From: an uncultured bacterium
GTDB lineage: Bacteria > Sysuimicrobiota > Sysuimicrobiia > Sysuimicrobiales > Sysuimicrobiaceae
Assembly: GCA_938028835.1 (NCBI GenBank)
Contig: CALIMJ010000021.1
Span: forward strand, 16,804 to 80,803
Direction of reading: 5' to 3'
DNA length: 64,000 bases
In this document: in pieces, positions 60,793 through 64,000 of the stretch
Numbering within the stretch: position 1 is the stretch's first letter
Layout of the letters: every line of letters starts with the position of its first letter
Program-made: the position numbers and the translations under genes
Notes under the pieces: model-generated
Told to the model about the DNA's origin: nothing
Seen by the model: the letters and a program-made list of their open reading frames with translations, nothing else
Database searches by the model: none

Positions 60793-62169
60793 GTGTCCAC
60801 CTTCTCCGCCATCGAGCTGCTGCGCCGGGCCCTGGCCGCCCACCAGCGCTCCATGGACGTCGTCGGTCACAACGTCGCCAACGTGAACACGCCCGGCTAC
60901 ACCCGTCAGGAGGCGTTGCTCGCCTCCGTTCCTCCTCCCGGCGGCCTGTCCCGGTTCGGGGCGCCGCTGCTGGCGGGCGGCGGGGTGCGGGTAGCTTCCC
61001 TGCGCCAGGCCCGCGACGCGTTTCTGGACCGGCAGCTGCGCCAGGCGCGCCAGAGCTCCGCGGAGTGGAGGGCCCGGGCAGACTTCTGGTCGCAGGTGGA
61101 GGCGGTGTTCCCTGAGCCCTCCGACGTGGGGCTGGGGGAGCTGCTGGCGCGGTTCTGGAACGCCTGGCAGGAGGTCAGCCTCAACCCGGAGTCCCTGGCC
61201 GCCCGCGCCTCCCTGGTTCAGCAGGCCCAGGTGCTAACCGACGCCCTCCGCCAGGCCGCCGGCCGGCTGGACCAGGTACGCCAGCACCAGGACGCGGTGG
61301 CCACGGGCCACGTCCACCGCATCAACCAGATCGCCCAGGAGCTCGCCCGCGTGAACACCCAGATCGCCCGCCTGGAGGTGTCCGGACAGCGGGCCCTGGA
61401 CCTGCGGGACCACCGGGAGCAACTGCTGGCCGAGCTGGAGGAGCTAGCCGAGGTCACCTACACCGAGACCGAGTCCGGGGAGCTGCTGGTGTACCTGCAG
61501 GGCCGGGAGCTGGTGGGCCCCGGAGGTCGGACCACGACCGTTCGGATCGAAACTCCCGGGCCGGGTGGGGTGCACGGGTTCCGGTGGCCGGACGGGGAGG
61601 CGCTGGCGGTCCGGCGCGGGTCGCTGGCCGCGGCGCTGCGCGCCAGGGACGCGGACGTCCAGACCCTTCAGGAACGCCTGGACACCCTGGCCCGCAACCT
61701 CGTGGAGCTCGTGAACGAGCTGCACGAGGACGGCTACGACCTGCACGGGAACCCGGGAGGGCCGTTCTTCGAGGGGACCGACGCGCGCACCCTCCGCGTG
61801 GCGGACGCGATCCTCGGCGACCCCCGGAAGGTCGCGGCTGCGGGCAGCTGGACCGGAGACGGCGAGCCGGGAAACGGCGAGGTGGCCCTGCGGATCGCCC
61901 AGCTGCGGGGCAGCGAGGAGGTGGACGGCGCCTACCGGTCCCTGGTGGCGGAAGCGGGCGTGCGGGCCCAGGAGGCCAGCCGGCAGGTGGCCTACCAGGA
62001 CCTGCTGCGGGACCAGGTGCGACTGCGGCGGGAGGCCACCAGCGGCGTCTCCCTGGACGAGGAGATGACCGACATGATCCGGTTCCAGCACGCCTACGAC
62101 GCCGCGGCCCGGATGGTCCGGACGGTGGACGACATGCTCCGCACCCTGCTGGAGATGGTGGGACGCTGA
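60793..62169 (+). CDS. flgK: flagellar hook-filament junction protein 1
   Basis: FlgK joins hook to filament. The 458-residue protein starts with the rod/hook signature SMDVVGHNVANVNTPGYTRQEALL and ends with a coiled coil, VSLDEEMTDMIRFQHAYDAAARMVRTVDDMLRTLLEMVG. The central variable domain is short. The GTG start follows GGAGGGAG. The stop overlaps the flgL ATG (TGATG). Confidence 0.96.
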   Translation: MSTFSAIELLRRALAAHQRSMDVVGHNVANVNTPGYTRQEALLASVPPPGGLSRFGAPLLAGGGVRVASLRQARDAFLDRQLRQARQSSAEWRARADFWSQVEAVFPEPSDVGLGELLARFWNAWQEVSLNPESLAARASLVQQAQVLTDALRQAAGRLDQVRQHQDAVATGHVHRINQIAQELARVNTQIARLEVSGQRALDLRDHREQLLAELEELAEVTYTETESGELLVYLQGRELVGPGGRTTTVRIETPGPGGVHGFRWPDGEALAVRRGSLAAALRARDADVQTLQERLDTLARNLVELVNELHEDGYDLHGNPGGPFFEGTDARTLRVADAILGDPRKVAAAGSWTGDGEPGNGEVALRIAQLRGSEEVDGAYRSLVAEAGVRAQEASRQVAYQDLLRDQVRLRREATSGVSLDEEMTDMIRFQHAYDAAARMVRTVDDMLRTLLEMVGR

Positions 62170-63035
62170 TGCGGGTGACCCTGGGCAGCCTCACGCTGAA
62201 CTTCCTGCGCAACCTCAACGCGGGGCTGGGGCGCCTCAGCCGGCTGCAGGAGCAGCTGGCCACGGGCAGGCGCATGCACCGGCCCTCGGACGACCCGCCG
62301 AACCTCCCACCCGTGCTGGTGATGCGGGACGCGGTGAACGCGGTCCAGCAGTACGCCCGGAACCTGCAGGACACGAAGACGCTCCTGGAAGCGGGCCAGC
62401 GCGCCCTGCAGGACGCGGTGCAGGTGCTGCAGCGGCTCCGGGAGCTGGCGGTCCAGGGCGCCAACGGGACGCTTTCGCCCTCCGACCTGCAGGCTCTCGG
62501 GAGAGAGGTGGAAGCCCTGCGTGGGGAACTGGTGGCCCTGGGCAACACCCAGGTGGCGGGCAAGTACATTTTCGGGGGGACCCGGACCACCGCAGCACCC
62601 TTTTCAACCGACGGGACGTATCTGGGCAACGCCGGGCGGGTGATGCGGGAGGTGGACCGGGGGATCGTGCTGGAGGCTACGGTGCCAGGGGACGTGGCCT
62701 TCTCCGCGGCGATGTCGGCAGCGCAGGCCCTGCAGGCCGCCCTGGAGTCAGGTGACCAGGAGGGGGTCCGGGCCGGCCTCGCTCACCTGGACACCGCGCT
62801 GGACGGTCTACTGACAGCCCAGGCGGAGCTGGGGGCGCGGGCCAGCCGGGTGGAGACGGTGCAGGCCCGCCTGGGCGAGTTCGAGGTGCAGCTGCGGGAC
62901 CTGCTGAGCGTGCGCGAGGACGCAGACATCGCGGAGGTGGTGATGAACCTGCGGCTGCAGGAGAACGTCTACCAGGCGGCCCTGGCCGCAGGCGCGCGGC
63001 TCATCCAGCCGTCCCTGGTGGACTTCCTGAGGTGA
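62169..63035 (+). CDS. flgL: flagellar hook-filament junction protein 3
   Basis: FlgL completes the junction below flagellin. The 288-residue protein has SRLQEQLATGRRMHRPSDDP at about residue 25, QVLQRLRELAVQGANGT, AGKYIFGGTRT and the C-terminal coiled coil EDADIAEVVMNLRLQENVYQAALAA. The features are those of the bacterial flagellin-like FlgL family. ATG 62169 overlaps the flgK stop. Its own stop overlaps the fliW GTG. Confidence 0.95.
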   Translation: MRVTLGSLTLNFLRNLNAGLGRLSRLQEQLATGRRMHRPSDDPPNLPPVLVMRDAVNAVQQYARNLQDTKTLLEAGQRALQDAVQVLQRLRELAVQGANGTLSPSDLQALGREVEALRGELVALGNTQVAGKYIFGGTRTTAAPFSTDGTYLGNAGRVMREVDRGIVLEATVPGDVAFSAAMSAAQALQAALESGDQEGVRAGLAHLDTALDGLLTAQAELGARASRVETVQARLGEFEVQLRDLLSVREDADIAEVVMNLRLQENVYQAALAAGARLIQPSLVDFLR

Positions 63036-63463
63036 GCATGGAGATCCGGACCCGGCACTGGGGCGTGGTGGAGGTGGAGGAGGACCGGGTGGTCGACTTC
63101 CCCGAGGGGATCCCCGGCTTCCCGGAGGGCCGGCGGTTCGCGCTTCTGGGCGAGCCGGGAGGGCTGTTCCTGTGGCTGCAGTCGGTGGACTGCCCGGAGG
63201 TGGCGCTGCCCGTGGCCGACCCGTTCACGCTGTTCGAGAATTACGAGGTGCCCCTGGACCCCACGGACGTGGAGCTGCTCTCGGTGACAAGTCCCCAGGA
63301 GGTGGCGGTCCTGGTGGTGGTGACGGTCCGGTCGGACCCCCTGCAGGCCACCGCGAACCTGGCGGCACCGATCCTGGTGAACACGACCCGCCGGCTGGGC
63401 CGGCAGAAGGTGCTGGCGGACTCCTCATATTCCGTCCGCCACCCGCTGTTCACCACTCCGTAG
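63032..63463 (+). CDS. fliW: flagellar assembly factor FliW
   Basis: FliW binds flagellin and antagonises CsrA, so that free flagellin allows CsrA to repress its own mRNA. The 143-residue protein has the family features VVDFPEGIPGFPEGRRFAL, DPFTLFENYEVPL and APILVNTTRRLGRQKVL. The GTG start overlaps the flgL stop (GTGA). It lies immediately before csrA. Confidence 0.94.
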   Translation: MSMEIRTRHWGVVEVEEDRVVDFPEGIPGFPEGRRFALLGEPGGLFLWLQSVDCPEVALPVADPFTLFENYEVPLDPTDVELLSVTSPQEVAVLVVVTVRSDPLQATANLAAPILVNTTRRLGRQKVLADSSYSVRHPLFTTP

Positions 63464-63473
63464 GAGACACAGG

Positions 63474-63752
63474 GTGCTGGTGCTCACCCGCAAGCCCAAT
63501 CAGGCGGTCCGTATCGGGCCGGATGTGGAGGTCCGGGTCCTGGAGATCTCCGACGGACAGGTGCGGCTGGGCATCACCGCGCCCCGCTGGGTCCCCGTGC
63601 ACCGGGAGGAGGTGTACCGGGAGATCCAGGAGGCCAACCGCGAGGCCGCGGCCACGGCCCTCCAGGACGTGGCGGCCGCCCGCCGCGCGCTCTCCAGGGA
63701 TGGCCCAGGCCGCGTGCTCCACGAAGAACCCCCCAGAAAGCCTCAAGGGTAG
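63474..63752 (+). CDS. csrA: carbon storage regulator / flagellin translational repressor
   Basis: CsrA is a dimeric RNA-binding protein that recognises GGA in hairpin loops. The 92-residue protein begins MLVLTRKPNQAVRIG, has EVRVLEISDGQVRLGITAP and the RNA-contact segment VPVHREEVYREI. The C-terminal tail of about 30 residues is longer than in Escherichia coli (61 residues), as in other FliW-regulated CsrA proteins. GTG start with GGAG upstream. The downstream flagellin leader carries two predicted sites. Confidence 0.94.
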   Translation: MLVLTRKPNQAVRIGPDVEVRVLEISDGQVRLGITAPRWVPVHREEVYREIQEANREAAATALQDVAAARRALSRDGPGRVLHEEPPRKPQG

Positions 63753-63770
63753 CCGCCTGTCTGCCGATAC
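63743..63770 (+). promoter_or_regulatory. sigma-28-like promoter of the flagellin gene
   Basis: GCCGATAC at 63763-63770 matches the sigma-28 -10 (GCCGATAA) at seven positions, and TCAAGGGT at 63743-63750 resembles the -35 (TAAAGTTT) with a 12-base gap. The site overlaps the end of csrA and lies about 160 bases upstream of the flagellin start, as expected for an independent late promoter. FlgM upstream supports a sigma-28 regulon. Confidence 0.5.
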
Positions 63771-63879
63771 CCGGGGTCGGGAACAGACTCCGAGGAAAGG
63801 CAGGTGGGGCGTAGCGGGAAGCTGCGAGGGAGATGCTCAAGGCGGTGCCGGCCCGCCTCGCTTCGCCGGCGAATCCACA

Positions 63880-63897
63880 CCGGGCAAGGAAGCCCGG
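63880..63897 (+). promoter_or_regulatory. predicted CsrA-binding hairpin in the flagellin leader
   Basis: CCGGGC-AAGGAA-GCCCGG forms a perfect six-base stem with the AAGGAA loop, the known high-affinity shape for CsrA with GGA in the loop. It lies 30 bases upstream of the flagellin ATG. A second GGA pair overlaps the Shine-Dalgarno (63911-63920), so a CsrA dimer could bridge both and block initiation. Confidence 0.65.
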
Positions 63898-63910
63898 AAA
63901 ACCCAGTTCA

Positions 63911-63920
63911 AGGAGGAAGG
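63911..63920 (+). promoter_or_regulatory. flagellin Shine-Dalgarno overlapping GGA sites
   Basis: AGGAGGAAGG is a strong ribosome site six bases before the flagellin ATG and contains two GGA triplets. It is the second predicted CsrA target of the leader; in Bacillus subtilis hag the second CsrA site also overlaps the Shine-Dalgarno. Confidence 0.6.
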
Positions 63921-63926
63921 GAAGCC

Positions 63927-64000
63927 ATGGGACTGAGGATCAACCAGAACATCGCGGCCCTGAACGCCCACCGCAACCTGGTGGCCACCGACAACGCCCT
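63927..64000 (+). CDS. fliC: flagellin, 5' end only
   Basis: The window ends 74 bases into this gene. The visible protein starts GLRINQNIAALNAHRNLV, the conserved N-terminal helix of flagellin (family form MALRINxNIAALNAxRxL). It sits in the normal place after fliW and csrA. The rest lies beyond the window. It is probably transcribed from the sigma-28-like site upstream and controlled by CsrA. Confidence 0.92.
   Translation, partial: MGLRINQNIAALNAHRNLVATDNA

Overview
The window is a gene-dense, very GC-rich bacterial chromosome segment with almost no intergenic space. Many neighbouring genes overlap by four bases (ATGA, GTGA, TTGA), and GTG or TTG starts are frequent. An archaeal-type ATP-dependent DNA ligase, a family 5 uracil-DNA glycosylase, a fused AroK-AroB enzyme and high GC suggest a thermophile. 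Genes for flagellar L and P rings (FlgH, FlgI and the chaperone FlgA) imply an outer membrane. FliW, CsrA and a YvyF-like protein in the same flagellar cluster recall Firmicutes and other deep-branching phyla. I cannot name the phylum; an uncultured thermophilic diderm lineage is the best inference.

Layout. 1-5000: DinB-fold protein, putative metallopeptidase, RsgA GTPase, histidine phosphatase, and an opposite-strand phosphoribosyltransferase-transporter pair. 5063-11591: an aromatic operon (aroE, aroC, fused aroKB, aroQ, aroH, aroA, alpha/beta hydrolase) covering DAHP to prephenate except DAHP synthase. 11622-20056: a peptidoglycan-sugar salvage operon with an RpiR regulator, a peptide-type ABC transporter lacking ATPases, an AmiE-like serine hydrolase, MurQ, AnmK and a SIS-domain isomerase/deaminase. 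20065-31772: HAD phosphatase, tRNA-Ser, YfcH-like epimerase with SRPBCC partner, Nei-like glycosylase with Ala at position 2, a TetR-controlled MacAB-like export operon, peroxiredoxin, photolyase and proBA. 31863-43649: ATP-dependent ligase, YjbQ, several secreted or membrane proteins, cupredoxin with a divergent Cys/His-tailed MarR regulator, a decayed ATPase gene beside tRNA-Ser(CGA), a small protein/nucleotidyltransferase pair, TadA and UDG, an acetyl-CoA synthetase, a degenerate GGDEF protein and a SPOR protein. 43764-54872: an orphan molybdenum hydroxylase large subunit, CHRD protein, DUF1641 plus sulfide:quinone-type oxidoreductase, a YkoP/glycosyltransferase/deacetylase cluster, MFS transporter, tRNA-Arg, aconitase, cupredoxin and a broken second cupredoxin.

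55487-64000 is a late flagellar cluster: flgF-like, flgG, flgA, flgH, flgI, flgJ, yvyF-like, flgM, flgN, flgK, flgL, fliW, csrA and the start of flagellin. The flagellin leader carries a sigma-28-like promoter and two predicted CsrA sites: a hairpin with AAGGAA in the loop and GGA motifs over the Shine-Dalgarno. With fliW and csrA immediately upstream, this predicts FliW-CsrA homeostatic control of flagellin translation.

I found no CRISPR array, insertion sequence, prophage or rRNA. The clearest unusual items are the salvage operon without transporter ATPases, the CsrA-controlled flagellin leader, the Cys/His MarR-cupredoxin pair, the Ala2 Nei-like enzyme and two gene remnants.
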